A stretch of 64,000 nt of DNA from Ramlibacter alkalitolerans (GCF_016722765.1 NZ_JAEQND010000004.1:349191-413190), one strand, 5' to 3'; counted from the first letter of the stretch, positions 8,392 to 17,251 are shown. A program made the numbers and translations. Notes: generated from the sequence alone by a model not told the origin.

Positions 8392-9090
8392 ATGGCCACG
8401 AACGGAAAAGCACGCAAGCCCCCCGCCAAGAAGGCCGACCCCGGCAAGGCGGACTCGCGCGGCGAGATCCTCCGCGCAGCCGCCGAACTGTTCATGCAGT
8501 TCGGCTACGCCGCGACTTCGATCGACGCCGTCGCCGAGTCGCTCGGCGCCACCAAGGGCCACATCTACCACTACTACGGCAGCAAGGCGGACCTGTTCTT
8601 CGACATCCAGACGGCCGCGATGCAGCGCCTGCTGGAAGGCGTCGAGCCGCTCGCCATGGGCAAGCAGCCGGCGCTGGAGCGCCTGGCCGCCATGGCGCTG
8701 CGCCACACCGAGATCCTGCTGACGGACCTGCCGATGCAGAAGGTGGCCGTGCAGGGCCTGGAGCGGCACCTGTTCGCCGGCGTGGCGGCGCTGCGGCAGT
8801 TGCGGGCGGTGCTCAAGCTGCGCGACGACTACGAGCAGCTGTTCGCCGAGGTGATCGACCAGGCGATCCGCGACGGCGTGGTGGTGGACCTGCCCCCGAA
8901 GCTGCTGACCAAGCCCTTCTTCGGCGCGATGAACTGGGCGACCGTCTGGTACAGCCAGCGGCGGCTGCAGTCGCCACAAGCGGTGGAGGAGATCGCGCGC
9001 GTGCTCGCCGGCTGCGCCGTGCGGGGGCTGCTGGTCGATCCGGCCGCGCCGGCCGTCCGGCGCCTGTCCCTGTTTTCCGAGCACGCCTGA
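8392..9090 (+). CDS. TetR/AcrR-family transcriptional regulator
   Basis: This is a complete 232-residue regulator. A basic lysine-rich tail (1-20) leads into the HTH at about 24-70 (REILRAAAELFMQFGY, then HIYHYYGSKADLF). The C-terminal domain carries FFGAMNWATVWY near 180, typical of fatty-acyl or aromatic-acyl-CoA responsive TetR proteins. It is paralogous to the truncated regulator at the left edge; together they frame the 472-8324 operon. It faces the 9125-20763 operon tail to tail, so it more likely controls the genes to its left. Confidence 0.9.
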   Translation: MATNGKARKPPAKKADPGKADSRGEILRAAAELFMQFGYAATSIDAVAESLGATKGHIYHYYGSKADLFFDIQTAAMQRLLEGVEPLAMGKQPALERLAAMALRHTEILLTDLPMQKVAVQGLERHLFAGVAALRQLRAVLKLRDDYEQLFAEVIDQAIRDGVVVDLPPKLLTKPFFGAMNWATVWYSQRRLQSPQAVEEIARVLAGCAVRGLLVDPAAPAVRRLSLFSEHA

Positions 9091-9124
9091 CCCGCCGGAC
9101 GACCGGCTTCACGCGCCCGCGAGA

Positions 9125-9595
9125 TCAGCCCTCCCTGCCCGCCAGCAGCCTCTTGGCCGTATACGTCATCACCAGCTCGTCGCGCTGGTTCAGGACTTCC
9201 ACCCTGGAATCCACCACCGCGCGGTTGCCTTTCGAGGTCGGGCGGATGCCGGTCACGGTGACAACGGCATGGATCGTGTCGTTGACGCGCACCGGCTTGT
9301 GGACCTGCTGCGTCAGCTCCAGCATCGCCAGCCCCGTGCCCTGGATCATCGTCTGCAGGATGAAGCCTTCGATCAGCGTGTAGGTGAGCGCCGCCGGCAC
9401 CGGCCGCCCGCCGATGCCGCTGGCCGCGCCCTCGGCATCGATGAAAATCATCTCCAGCATGCCGGTGACGCTGATGAAGTTCACCAGATCGGCCTCCGTC
9501 ACGGTGCGGCGGTAGGTGCGCATGCGCTGGCCGACCTGGAGGTCCTGGAAATGGAAGCCCTGCCCCAGCAGGGGCAGCTTGTCGTGCTCGCTCAT
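9125..9595 (-). CDS. MaoC-like hot-dog protein, catalytic motif degraded
   Basis: A 156-residue single hot-dog domain with the MaoC opening FQDLQVGQRMRTYRRTVTEAD. The usual catalytic Asp/His block (DxNPxH, then IAHG) is not present; the matching stretch reads PVPAALTYTLIEG. It may therefore be a non-catalytic partner or use other residues. It is the last gene of the 13-gene minus-strand operon, and its ATG overlaps the stop of the CoA-transferase by four bases. Compare the intact MaoC at 18069-18533. Confidence 0.7.
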   Translation of the reverse strand: MSEHDKLPLLGQGFHFQDLQVGQRMRTYRRTVTEADLVNFISVTGMLEMIFIDAEGAASGIGGRPVPAALTYTLIEGFILQTMIQGTGLAMLELTQQVHKPVRVNDTIHAVVTVTGIRPTSKGNRAVVDSRVEVLNQRDELVMTYTAKRLLAGREG

Positions 9596-10740
9596 AGCGT
9601 CCTTTCGATGCCGGCTTCGCGCAGCACCTGCTGCGTATGTTCGCCCAGGCGCGGCGCCATGCCCACGGGCAGCGCCTGCCGGTCCAGGCGAACCGGCGGC
9701 GCGGTGAAGCGCAGCCGGCCCAGCTCGGGGTCGGCATGCTCGCGGAAGAAGCCGGTGGCCTGCAGGTGCGGGTCGGCTTCCAGGTCCTCCAGCCGGTTCA
9801 CCCGCGCCGCGGGAATCTCCAGCCGCGCGCAGGCTTCCAGCCACTGTGCGCTGCTGCGGGTCGCCAGGATCTCCGCCGCCAGCGCATACAGCGCTTCAAT
9901 GTTGCGGGTGCGGTCCGCCATGGTGGCGAAGCGCGCGTCGGCGGCAGCGTCGGGCCGGCCCGCTTCCGCGAAGAAGCGCTGCCAGTGCGCGTCGGTGTAC
10001 GGCATCACGCACAGGTAGCCGTCCGCCGTGCGGTAGGGGCGCCGGTGCGCCGCCAGCACGCGCGGATAGCCGCAGCCGGCGCGCGGCGGCTCGAAGTGGT
10101 GCCCGAACAGGTGCTCCACCAGGTTGAAGGCGGTCATGGATTCGAACATCGGCACCTCCACGTAGGCGCCCTGCCCCGTGCGTTCGCGCGCGAACAACGC
10201 GGCGAGGATCGCGTGCGTGGCCACCAGGCCGCAGGTCTTGTCCGCCGCGATGGTGGGGAAGTACACCGGCGTGCCGCCCTGCCGCTCCATCAGGGCCGCG
10301 CAGCCGGAGAGGCCCTGGATGATGTCGTCGTACGCCGGCAGGCCGCCGTAGGGACCGTCCTCGCCGAAGCCATGCAGGCCCGCGTACACCAGCCGCGGGT
10401 TGCGCGCCCGCAGCGTGTCGGGGTCGAGCCCGAGCGGGGCGAGCTTCTGCGGCCGGATGCTGTGCATGAAGACGTCGGCCTGGTCGACCAGGCGCAGCAG
10501 CGCCTCGCGGTCGGTGGGCTGCTTCAGGTCCAGCACGATGCTGCGCTTGCCGCGGTTGACGCCCAGGAACACGGCGCCCATGCCGTGCTCCGCGCCCGGC
10601 CCGGTGCGGCGGGTGGAATCGCCCTCCGGGGGCTCCACCTTGATCACGTCGGCGCCGTAGTCGGCCAGGTTCTGGCTCGCGTACGGCCCCAGCACCACGG
10701 CGCTGAGGTCCAGCACGCGGATGCCTTGCAGGGGCAGCAT
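9592..10740 (-). CDS. CaiB/BaiF family III CoA-transferase
   Basis: This 382-residue enzyme starts with GIRVLDLSAVVLGPYASQNL and has the probable catalytic D167 in IAADKTCGLVATHA. The start was placed at the ATG of MLPLQGIRVL because the conserved domain begins there. It overlaps the following MaoC-like gene (TCAT) and lies 8 bases after a TctC gene, so uptake and CoA activation appear coupled. It is not closely similar to the transferases at 1799 or 19540. Confidence 0.85.
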   Translation of the reverse strand: MLPLQGIRVLDLSAVVLGPYASQNLADYGADVIKVEPPEGDSTRRTGPGAEHGMGAVFLGVNRGKRSIVLDLKQPTDREALLRLVDQADVFMHSIRPQKLAPLGLDPDTLRARNPRLVYAGLHGFGEDGPYGGLPAYDDIIQGLSGCAALMERQGGTPVYFPTIAADKTCGLVATHAILAALFARERTGQGAYVEVPMFESMTAFNLVEHLFGHHFEPPRAGCGYPRVLAAHRRPYRTADGYLCVMPYTDAHWQRFFAEAGRPDAAADARFATMADRTRNIEALYALAAEILATRSSAQWLEACARLEIPAARVNRLEDLEADPHLQATGFFREHADPELGRLRFTAPPVRLDRQALPVGMAPRLGEHTQQVLREAGIERTL

Positions 10741-10748
10741 GGGCGAGC

Positions 10749-11744
10749 TCACTCGATGGTGACGCCGGAGGCCTTGACCACCTTGGCCCAGCGCGCCAGT
10801 TCCTTCTTCACGTAGGCACCGTATTCGGCCGGCGTGGAGCCGAGCGGCTCGGCGCCCTGCACGGCGAGCTTGGCGCGCACGTCGGGGCTCTGCAGGGCCT
10901 TCACGACCGCCGCATTGAGGCGCTCGACAACCGGCTTCGGCGTGGCTGCCGGGACCATGATCCCCTGCCAGGCGCCCGTCTCGAAGCCCGGCATGCCCGA
11001 CTCGGCCAGCGTGGGCACGTCGGGGAACAGGGACATGCGCTTGGCCGTCGTGACGGCGAGCATCTTCATCCGCTTTTCCTTCACGAAGCCGATCACCGAG
11101 TTGACGGTATCCGTCAGGAACTGAATGTCGCCGCTCACCAGGGCGAGGTCGGCCGGCGCGCTGCCCTTGAAGGGTGCATGCACGGCGTCGATGCCGTGGG
11201 CCTGCACGAACTGGAAGGCGCCCAGGTGCGTCACGTTGCCGTTGCCGGCCGAGCCGTAGGTCAGCTTGCCCGGATGCGCCTTGGCGTAGGCCACGAACTC
11301 CTGCACGGTGTTCGCCGGCACGCTCGGATGCACCACCAGCGCCAGCGGCACCACCGCCGTGAGCGCCACCGGCGCGAAGTCCTTCTCCACGTCGTAGCTC
11401 AGCGACTTGTACAGCGCGGGGCTGAGCGTGATCGACGAGGTGTTGTACAGGATCGTGTAGCCGTCGGCGGGCGCGCGGGCCACGGCCATGGCGCCGATGT
11501 TGCCGTTGGCGCCACCCTTGTTGTCGACGACCACGTTCTGCCCGAGCTGCTCGCCGATCTTCTGGGCCAGCACGCGCGCCACGAGGTCGGTGGGACCGCC
11601 CGGCGGGAAGGGCACGACCATCGTGATCGGCTTGGCCGGCCACGCTTGCGCCAGCGCGGGCGCACCGGCGCAGGCCAGGGTGGCGGCAGCGGCCACGGCG
11701 GCCAGGATGCGCAGGCGGCTGCGCTGCTGGGGAATGCGGTTCAT
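10749..11744 (-). CDS. Bug/TctC periplasmic solute-binding protein
   Basis: A 331-residue receptor with a cleavable signal (ending PALAQA) followed by WPAKPITMVVPFPPGGPTD. The ATG at 11744 is preceded by GAGGAG with good spacing; an upstream ATG at 11774 would overlap the previous stop and has no ribosome site. It is the second of two tandem TctC genes, 26 bases after the first, yet the two differ strongly and so probably bind different ligands. Confidence 0.88.
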   Translation of the reverse strand: MNRIPQQRSRLRILAAVAAAATLACAGAPALAQAWPAKPITMVVPFPPGGPTDLVARVLAQKIGEQLGQNVVVDNKGGANGNIGAMAVARAPADGYTILYNTSSITLSPALYKSLSYDVEKDFAPVALTAVVPLALVVHPSVPANTVQEFVAYAKAHPGKLTYGSAGNGNVTHLGAFQFVQAHGIDAVHAPFKGSAPADLALVSGDIQFLTDTVNSVIGFVKEKRMKMLAVTTAKRMSLFPDVPTLAESGMPGFETGAWQGIMVPAATPKPVVERLNAAVVKALQSPDVRAKLAVQGAEPLGSTPAEYGAYVKKELARWAKVVKASGVTIE

Positions 11745-11770
11745 GCGGGTCTCCTCGGGATCGTGGTCGT

Positions 11771-12745
11771 TCATTCCTGCTGCACGTTCGCCTTGGTGGC
11801 GATGCGCTTCCACAGCGCGATCTCGTCGGCCTGGAAGCGGCGCATCTCGTCGGCGCCGCCCTGCATCGTCTCCGCGCCGATCTTCTCGTAGAACTCGCGC
11901 GTCTCGGGCAGCCGCTCGATCTGCGCGAGCAGCGTCGCGAGCTTCGCGGTCTCGGCCTTGGGCGTCTTCGCCGGGACCATCGCACCCACCCACACGTAGG
12001 CGCCGTAGCCGGGCAGCCCCGCCTCGCCCATGTGCGGCACCGAAGGCAGCGCCGACGCGCGCCGGTCGGAAGCCACCGCGAGCGCACGCAGCTTGCCGGA
12101 CTTGATCAGCTCGGTGGAGGCGGTGATGTCGGCGAAGGCGACATCGACGGTGCCGGACGCCACGGCGGTGAGCGCTTCCGAGGCGCCCTTGAACGGCACG
12201 TTGCGGATGTCGATGCCGGCGCGGTCGTTCAGCGCCTCGTTCATCAGCTGGTAGCCGGCGGAGCCGCCGCCGTGATTGAGCTTGCCCGGCTGCGCCTTGG
12301 CGGCGGCGATCAGGTCGGCCAGGGTCTTGTACGGCGACTGCGGCGGCACCACGATCACCGTGGGCGCGCGCATCATCATCGACAGCGGCGCGAAGTCGGC
12401 CTGCGGGTTGTACGGCAGCTTCTTGAACAGCGCCACATTGACGGCCAGCGTCGAATTGCTGCCGACGAACACCGTGTAGCCGTCGGCCGGCGCGGCCAGC
12501 ACGTTCTGCACCGCGATGAAGCCGTTGCCGCCGGGCTTGTTCTCCACCACCACCGGCTGGCCCGTCATCTCGGTCAGCTTGCGGCCGAAGTAGCGGGCCG
12601 AGGTGTCGGTGCCGCTGCCGGGCGGGAAAGGCACCACGAACTTGATCGGCCGGCTGGGGAAGTCCTGGGCCAGCGCGGTGGCGCCAGGGGCGATGGCGCC
12701 CAGCGCCAGTGCGGCAGTGGCCAGCAGGAAGGGGATGCGTTTCAT
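11771..12745 (-). CDS. Bug/TctC periplasmic solute-binding protein
   Basis: This 324-residue receptor has a signal peptide to about residue 26 (TALAQ) and then DFPSRPIKFVVPFPPGSGTD. It sits directly after the short acyl-CoA dehydrogenase and before another TctC gene. In Burkholderiales such receptors usually outnumber the membrane subunits and supply shared or distant TctAB pairs. It presumably captures the acid degraded by this operon. Confidence 0.88.
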   Translation of the reverse strand: MKRIPFLLATAALALGAIAPGATALAQDFPSRPIKFVVPFPPGSGTDTSARYFGRKLTEMTGQPVVVENKPGGNGFIAVQNVLAAPADGYTVFVGSNSTLAVNVALFKKLPYNPQADFAPLSMMMRAPTVIVVPPQSPYKTLADLIAAAKAQPGKLNHGGGSAGYQLMNEALNDRAGIDIRNVPFKGASEALTAVASGTVDVAFADITASTELIKSGKLRALAVASDRRASALPSVPHMGEAGLPGYGAYVWVGAMVPAKTPKAETAKLATLLAQIERLPETREFYEKIGAETMQGGADEMRRFQADEIALWKRIATKANVQQE

Positions 12746-12771
12746 CGGGTCTCCTCGTCTCGTTGAACTGA

Positions 12772-13749
12772 TCAGGCGGTGCGCACGAATTCCGCCAGGC
12801 TGGTGTCGGCGGCGAGCAGCCGCTCGCCGACGATGCGGTTCCAGTGGTCCTCGGAGCCGTGCGCCATGCGCCACTCGTGCAGCCGCCGCGTGAGCAGCTG
12901 CAGGTCGTATTCCTCGGTCACGCCGATGGCGCCGTGCAGCGCGTGGGCGGTGTTGGCCACGGCGACCACGGCTTCGCTGGCGCGGGCCTTGGCGACCGCG
13001 GCCGGCAGCAGGCGCGGCGTGCGGCCGTCGGCCTGGAACGCGGCTTCGGCCGCCATCGAGGCGGCTGCCACCAGTTCGGCCATCACGCTGAGCTGGTGCT
13101 GGATGGCCTGGAACTTGCCGAGCGACTTGCCGAACTGCACGCGGTCGTTGCAGTACTGCAGGGTCATCTCGAACACCCGCGTCATCGCACCGGCGAGCAG
13201 CGCCGCATGCAGGGCGGCGGCAAGCGGGGCCAGCGCCGCGGCGTCGCCGGGCAGGCGTTCGGCCTCGCGGGCGTCGCGCCACGTGAGCGTCGCGACCTGG
13301 CTGTGGTGCACGCCCGCGGCGCTGCGCTGTGCGCTCGCGCCGGACAGCAGCAGCAGCTGGTCGCCGTCCGCGGCGAGCACGTGCTGCGCGAGCGTGCCGA
13401 AGGGCACCAGCGGGCAGGCGATGCTCCCATCGGCGCTCCGGCGCAGGGCCGGGGCCAGCGTCAGCAGGCCGGCCGGCAGGCTGGTGCCGGGGGCGACGAG
13501 CGCCCGGGCGGCGATGGCCTGGCCGATCGGCAGCGGCACGGCGTAGCGCCCGAAGTGCGCCAGCACGGGGTACAGCTCGGGCAGCGGAAGCCCGGCACCG
13601 CCGGCATCTTCAGGCAGCAGCAGGTCCAGGAAGCCGGCGCCGGCCAGCGCTTCCCACAGGGCGGCCGGCGAGCCGCCGGCCTCGATGGTGCGCACCGCGG
13701 CAGGCGTGCACTGGTCGCGCAGGATGTCTTCGATGGCTTCTGCAAACAT
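12772..13749 (-). CDS. Short acyl-CoA dehydrogenase subunit (FAD-ADP half retained)
   Basis: At 325 residues it is shorter than a normal acyl-CoA dehydrogenase (about 380). The C-terminal helical domain has the FAD-ADP and dimer motif (YCNDRVQFGKSLGKFQAIQH). The middle beta domain has lost the flavin/substrate motifs (no EPxxGSD or WITN-like segment), and the C-terminal EGT catalytic block is absent. The adjacent 13764-14921 enzyme has the opposite pattern. In steroid-degrading bacteria such pairs form alpha2-beta2 dehydrogenases with one composite FAD site. I infer the same here. Confidence 0.75.
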   Translation of the reverse strand: MFAEAIEDILRDQCTPAAVRTIEAGGSPAALWEALAGAGFLDLLLPEDAGGAGLPLPELYPVLAHFGRYAVPLPIGQAIAARALVAPGTSLPAGLLTLAPALRRSADGSIACPLVPFGTLAQHVLAADGDQLLLLSGASAQRSAAGVHHSQVATLTWRDAREAERLPGDAAALAPLAAALHAALLAGAMTRVFEMTLQYCNDRVQFGKSLGKFQAIQHQLSVMAELVAAASMAAEAAFQADGRTPRLLPAAVAKARASEAVVAVANTAHALHGAIGVTEEYDLQLLTRRLHEWRMAHGSEDHWNRIVGERLLAADTSLAEFVRTA

Positions 13750-13763
13750 GGTCGTTCCTCCTC

Positions 13764-14921
13764 CTAGCGCAGGCCCAGGCCGCGGGCGATCATTCCGCGC
13801 AGGATTTCGCGGGTGCCGCCGCGCAGCGAAAAGGTGGGCGCCACCTGCACCAGGTAGGCCACCGTGGCCAGCAGGTCCGCATCCACCTCGGCGGACGGTT
13901 CCGCGCCCAGCACCGCCTCGAGCACGGAGGGGATCTCCTGCTCGAAGGTGGTGCCGATGTCCTTCACCAGCGCCGCCTCGACGATGGGGCTCTCGCCGCG
14001 CACCAGCTTGGTCGTGACGGCGATGGAGAGATTGCGCAGGGTGGCGAGGTGCGTGGCGAAGCGGCCCAGGGTGGCCGCGTGGCGGGCCGCATCGGGGCTC
14101 GCGCGCAGGCACGCCAGCCAGTGCTCCAGCAGCACGATGCTGGAGTAGATGCGCTCGGGGCCGCTGCGCTCGAACGCCAGTTCCGCGTTCACCTGCTCCC
14201 AGCCGCTGCCCTCGTTGCCGATCAAGGCGTCTTCCGCCAGCAGCACGTTGTCGAAGAAGACTTCGTTGAAGTGGGCGTCGCCAGCGAGGTCGCGGATCGG
14301 CCGCACCGTCACGCCGGGCAGCGAGAGATCCACGATGAACTGCGACAGGCCCTTGTGCCGGTCGGCCGGCTCGCCCGAGGAGCGCACCAGCGCGATCATG
14401 TAGTGGCAGTGGTGGGCGTTGGTCGTCCAGATCTTGCGGCCGTTCAGGCGCCAGCCGCCCTCGACGCGGGTCGCGCGGGTGCCGACGCTCGCCAGGTCCG
14501 AACCGGCATTCGGCTCGCTCATGCCGATGCAGAAGAAGGCCTCGGCGCGGGCGATCCTGGACAGGTAGAAGCGGCGCTGCGCCTCGCTGCCGAACTTGTT
14601 GATCAGCGGACCGCTCTGCCGGTCGGCGATCCAGTGCGCCGACACGGGCGCGCCGGCGGCCAGCAGTTCCTCCACCAGCACGAAGCGGGAGAAGGCGTCG
14701 AGGCTGGCGCCGCCGTATTCCTTCGGCAGCGTGACCCCGACCCAGCCCCGCTCGGCCAGCTTGCGGCTGAAGGCCGCGTCGAAGCCCATCCAGGATCGGG
14801 CCCGCACCTGCGGCGCGGGCGGCGTCCAGGCGGTGCGCAGGAATTCGCGCACTTCCGCGCGGAAGGCGTGGGTCGCCTCGGGCAGCGCGGCGTAGCGGAA
14901 CGCGGAGAGCAACTGGCTCAC
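13764..14921 (-). CDS. Acyl-CoA dehydrogenase subunit (flavin/substrate half retained)
   Basis: This 385-residue protein carries the mid-domain flavin motifs GMSEPNAGSDL (near 150) and NGRKIWTTNA (near 180), and the C-terminal RGGTREILRGMIARGLGL. It lacks the RxQFG FAD-ADP motif in the helical domain. G replaces the usual catalytic E before GT. The start is GTG at 14921, supported by GGAGG upstream. It lies 14 bases before the short dehydrogenase, which supplies the missing motif; I infer a heteromeric enzyme oxidising an acyl-CoA. Confidence 0.8.
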   Translation of the reverse strand: MSQLLSAFRYAALPEATHAFRAEVREFLRTAWTPPAPQVRARSWMGFDAAFSRKLAERGWVGVTLPKEYGGASLDAFSRFVLVEELLAAGAPVSAHWIADRQSGPLINKFGSEAQRRFYLSRIARAEAFFCIGMSEPNAGSDLASVGTRATRVEGGWRLNGRKIWTTNAHHCHYMIALVRSSGEPADRHKGLSQFIVDLSLPGVTVRPIRDLAGDAHFNEVFFDNVLLAEDALIGNEGSGWEQVNAELAFERSGPERIYSSIVLLEHWLACLRASPDAARHAATLGRFATHLATLRNLSIAVTTKLVRGESPIVEAALVKDIGTTFEQEIPSVLEAVLGAEPSAEVDADLLATVAYLVQVAPTFSLRGGTREILRGMIARGLGLR

Positions 14922-14933
14922 GGGAACCTCCGA

Positions 14934-15707
14934 TCAGGTGCCGATGGTGTAGCCGCCGTTGGCGGACAGGTGCTGCCCCGTGATGTAGGAGGCAGCGTCG
15001 GACAGCAGGAAGCACACGGGCCGTGCCACCTCGCCGGCCTGCGCCCAGCGCCCGAGCGGGATCTGCTGCAGGTAGGTGTCGGCGAACTTCTCGCTGCGGA
15101 TGGTCTCGGTCATGGGCGTCTCGACGACGCCGAAGCCGACGGTGTTCACGCGCACGTTGTACTTGGCCCATTCGCGCGCGGCGCACATGGTCAGGCCCAG
15201 CAGGCCGGCCTTGGCCGCGCCGTAGTTGATCTGGCCGATGGTGCCGCGGCGGCCCGCATCGGAAGAGATGTTGACGATGGACGCGCCGCTCTTGTCGCCG
15301 GCGCGCGAGCGGGCCAGCGCATGGCGGCCCACGGCCTGCAGGAAGTGGAAGGAGCCGCTCAGGTGCACGTCGATCACCTGCTGCCACTGCTCCAGCGTCA
15401 TCTTCTCGATCATCGCCGGGCGCGTGATGCCGGCGTTGTTGACGAGGCCGTGCACGGCGCCGAAACGGGCCACGGCTTGCTCCACGGCGGCCTGCGCGAA
15501 AGCGGGATCGGCCACGCTGCCGGCCAGCGCCAGCACGCGTTGCGGCGACTGCGCGGCCAGTTGCTCCAGCGCGGCCGCATTCAGGTCGATGGCCGTGACG
15601 GTGCCACCGAGTTCCAGCACGAGTTCGGCGATGGCGCGGCCGATGCCCTGGGCGGCGCCCGTCACCACGATGTTCCTGCCCTGCAGGTCCAGCACTTGTC
15701 GGCTCAT
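14934..15707 (-). CDS. SDR-family 3-hydroxyacyl-CoA/ketoacyl reductase-type dehydrogenase
   Basis: A 257-residue classical SDR with TGAAQGIG (near 16-23), NNAG, catalytic Ser in NISSDAG and the intact YGAAK. It is the likely 3-hydroxyacyl-CoA dehydrogenase of the operon, between hydratase and thiolase/aldolase steps. In contrast to the SDR at 2927, all catalytic residues are present. It lies 11 bases after the thiolase-like gene and 12 before the acyl-CoA dehydrogenase, so it is clearly co-transcribed. Confidence 0.85.
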   Translation of the reverse strand: MSRQVLDLQGRNIVVTGAAQGIGRAIAELVLELGGTVTAIDLNAAALEQLAAQSPQRVLALAGSVADPAFAQAAVEQAVARFGAVHGLVNNAGITRPAMIEKMTLEQWQQVIDVHLSGSFHFLQAVGRHALARSRAGDKSGASIVNISSDAGRRGTIGQINYGAAKAGLLGLTMCAAREWAKYNVRVNTVGFGVVETPMTETIRSEKFADTYLQQIPLGRWAQAGEVARPVCFLLSDAASYITGQHLSANGGYTIGT

Positions 15708-15718
15708 GTTCGTTTCCT

Positions 15719-16876
15719 TCAAAGGGTTTCTTCGGTGCCCAGCACCAGGGTGGCCTGGCTGGAGAGTTCGCCGCCGTTGCCGTGCGCCAGCGCAAGCTGC
15801 GCATCCGCGACCTGGCGCTCGCCGGCGAGGCCCATCAGCTGTTGGGTGGCCTCCACCATCGTGAAGAGGCCGTACATGCCGGGATGCACGCAGGACAGGC
15901 CGCCGCCGTTGGTGTTGACCGGCAGCGCGCCGCCGGGGGCGATGCGGCCGCCTTCCACGAAGGCGCCGGCCTCGCCCTTGGCGCAGAAGCCCAGGTCTTC
16001 CAGGAACAGCAGCGTGTTGATGGTGAAGGCGTCGTACAGCTGCACCACGTCGATGTCCGAAGGCTTGACGCCGGCCTGCGCGAAGGCGCGCGCACCCGAT
16101 TCGCGGGCTGCCGTCACCGTCAGGTCCGGCATCGAGGTGATGTCCTTGTGGTCCGTCGCCGCCGCTGCGCCCAGCAGGTACACGGGGCGGCGCGCCAGGT
16201 CCTTCGCGCGCGCCGCGCTCACCATCACCACCGCGGCCGCGCCGTCGGTGACCAGGCAGCAATCGCGCACGCTCAGCGGGTCCGACACCATGCGCGACTT
16301 CAGGTACTCCTCCATCGTGAGCGGGTCGCGCATGAACGCGTCGGGATTGCGTTGCGCCCAGCGGCGCGCCGCGATCGCCACTTCGCCGAGCTGCTCGCGC
16401 TTCAGGCCGTACTGGTGCATGTAGCGCGCCGCCGCCAGCGCGTAGGCGCCGACCGGCCGGCCCAGCTTGTACGGCCCTTCGTAGGGCGAGGGGCGCAGCG
16501 CGCTGATCAGGCCGCCGGCCGCCGTGCGCTGGTTGCTGCCGTAGGCGATGAGCGCCACGTCGCACTGGCCGGCCTCGATGGCCAGCGCCGCCCACATCGC
16601 GTGGGTGAGGAAGGCGGAGCCGCCGGTGCGGTTGTTCTCGGTCAGCCTCGGCTGGATGCCCAGGTACTCGGCGAAGGTCAGGCCGGAAAGGAAGTCGTCG
16701 GGCAGGCCGATGAACAGGCCGTCGACGTCGGACGGCTTCAGGCCGACCTGGTCGAGCGCGCGTACGCTGGCGGATACCGCCAGGTCCATGGAGCTCAGGC
16801 CCGGTGCCTCGCCCATGCCGTAGGTGGCAGCGCCGACGATGGCGGTCTTGCCGCGGGGGAACAGGTCGCGGCTCAC
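15719..16876 (-). CDS. Thiolase-like protein (SCPx/Ltp type) without nucleophilic cysteine
   Basis: This 385-residue protein has the thiolase fold, but the nucleophile position reads NNRTGGSAF instead of a CxSG motif, so normal thiolysis is unlikely. The C-terminal HGNGGELSSQATLVL block and YDAF and HPGMYG tyrosines are conserved. In steroid side-chain degradation, Ltp2-type proteins of this kind pair with a DUF35 partner and act as retro-aldolases. The start is GTG and overlaps the DUF35 stop by four bases (GTGA), exactly that pairing. Aldolase activity is inference. Confidence 0.75.
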   Translation of the reverse strand: MSRDLFPRGKTAIVGAATYGMGEAPGLSSMDLAVSASVRALDQVGLKPSDVDGLFIGLPDDFLSGLTFAEYLGIQPRLTENNRTGGSAFLTHAMWAALAIEAGQCDVALIAYGSNQRTAAGGLISALRPSPYEGPYKLGRPVGAYALAAARYMHQYGLKREQLGEVAIAARRWAQRNPDAFMRDPLTMEEYLKSRMVSDPLSVRDCCLVTDGAAAVVMVSAARAKDLARRPVYLLGAAAATDHKDITSMPDLTVTAARESGARAFAQAGVKPSDIDVVQLYDAFTINTLLFLEDLGFCAKGEAGAFVEGGRIAPGGALPVNTNGGGLSCVHPGMYGLFTMVEATQQLMGLAGERQVADAQLALAHGNGGELSSQATLVLGTEETL

Positions 16877-17250
16877 GAGCGCACCCCCACCGGGTCGAAC
16901 AGCAGGATGGGTTTCTCGTCCTGCATGCCGATGCGCGCCTGCACCGGCATGCCGATCTTCACCGCCTCGGGCGGCACGCCCTCGACGCGGCTCATCACCC
17001 GGACGCCCTCCTCCAGGTCCACCAGGACCACGTTGTAGGGCTGCTGCGGCGGCCTCGGCCGCATGATGGTGGTGGAGTAGACGGTGCCGCGGCCGCTGGC
17101 CGGCACCCATTCGAGGTCGCGCTCGCCGGTCTGCGGGGCGGCGACGCGCGGGTAGAAGAAGCAGCGGCCGCTGGCGCGCGAGCGCTGCAGCATGAAGCGC
17201 CCTTGCGCGAGGTGCGCGAAGTATTCCTGTTCCGGACGGGGATCGCTCAT
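16873..17250 (-). CDS. DUF35 / OB-fold acyl-CoA-associated protein
   Basis: A 125-residue protein with the DUF35 layout: N-terminal helix (PEQEYFAHLAQGRFMLQRS), degenerate rubredoxin-like ribbon, then an OB-fold with the hallmark GRGTVYSTTIMRP. The zinc ribbon normally has four cysteines; here only one is left (SGRCFFYP), so metal binding is probably lost. DUF35 proteins bind acyl-CoA and partner thiolase-like or MaoC proteins. It is translationally coupled to the thiolase-like gene that follows. Confidence 0.8.
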   Translation of the reverse strand: MSDPRPEQEYFAHLAQGRFMLQRSRASGRCFFYPRVAAPQTGERDLEWVPASGRGTVYSTTIMRPRPPQQPYNVVLVDLEEGVRVMSRVEGVPPEAVKIGMPVQARIGMQDEKPILLFDPVGVRS

Positions 17251-17251
17251 G

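Noticed and set aside
13329..16424. A 1,031-codon plus-strand open frame
   Set aside because: It is antisense to the two acyl-CoA dehydrogenase genes and the SDR, with no recognisable motif and only shadow composition.
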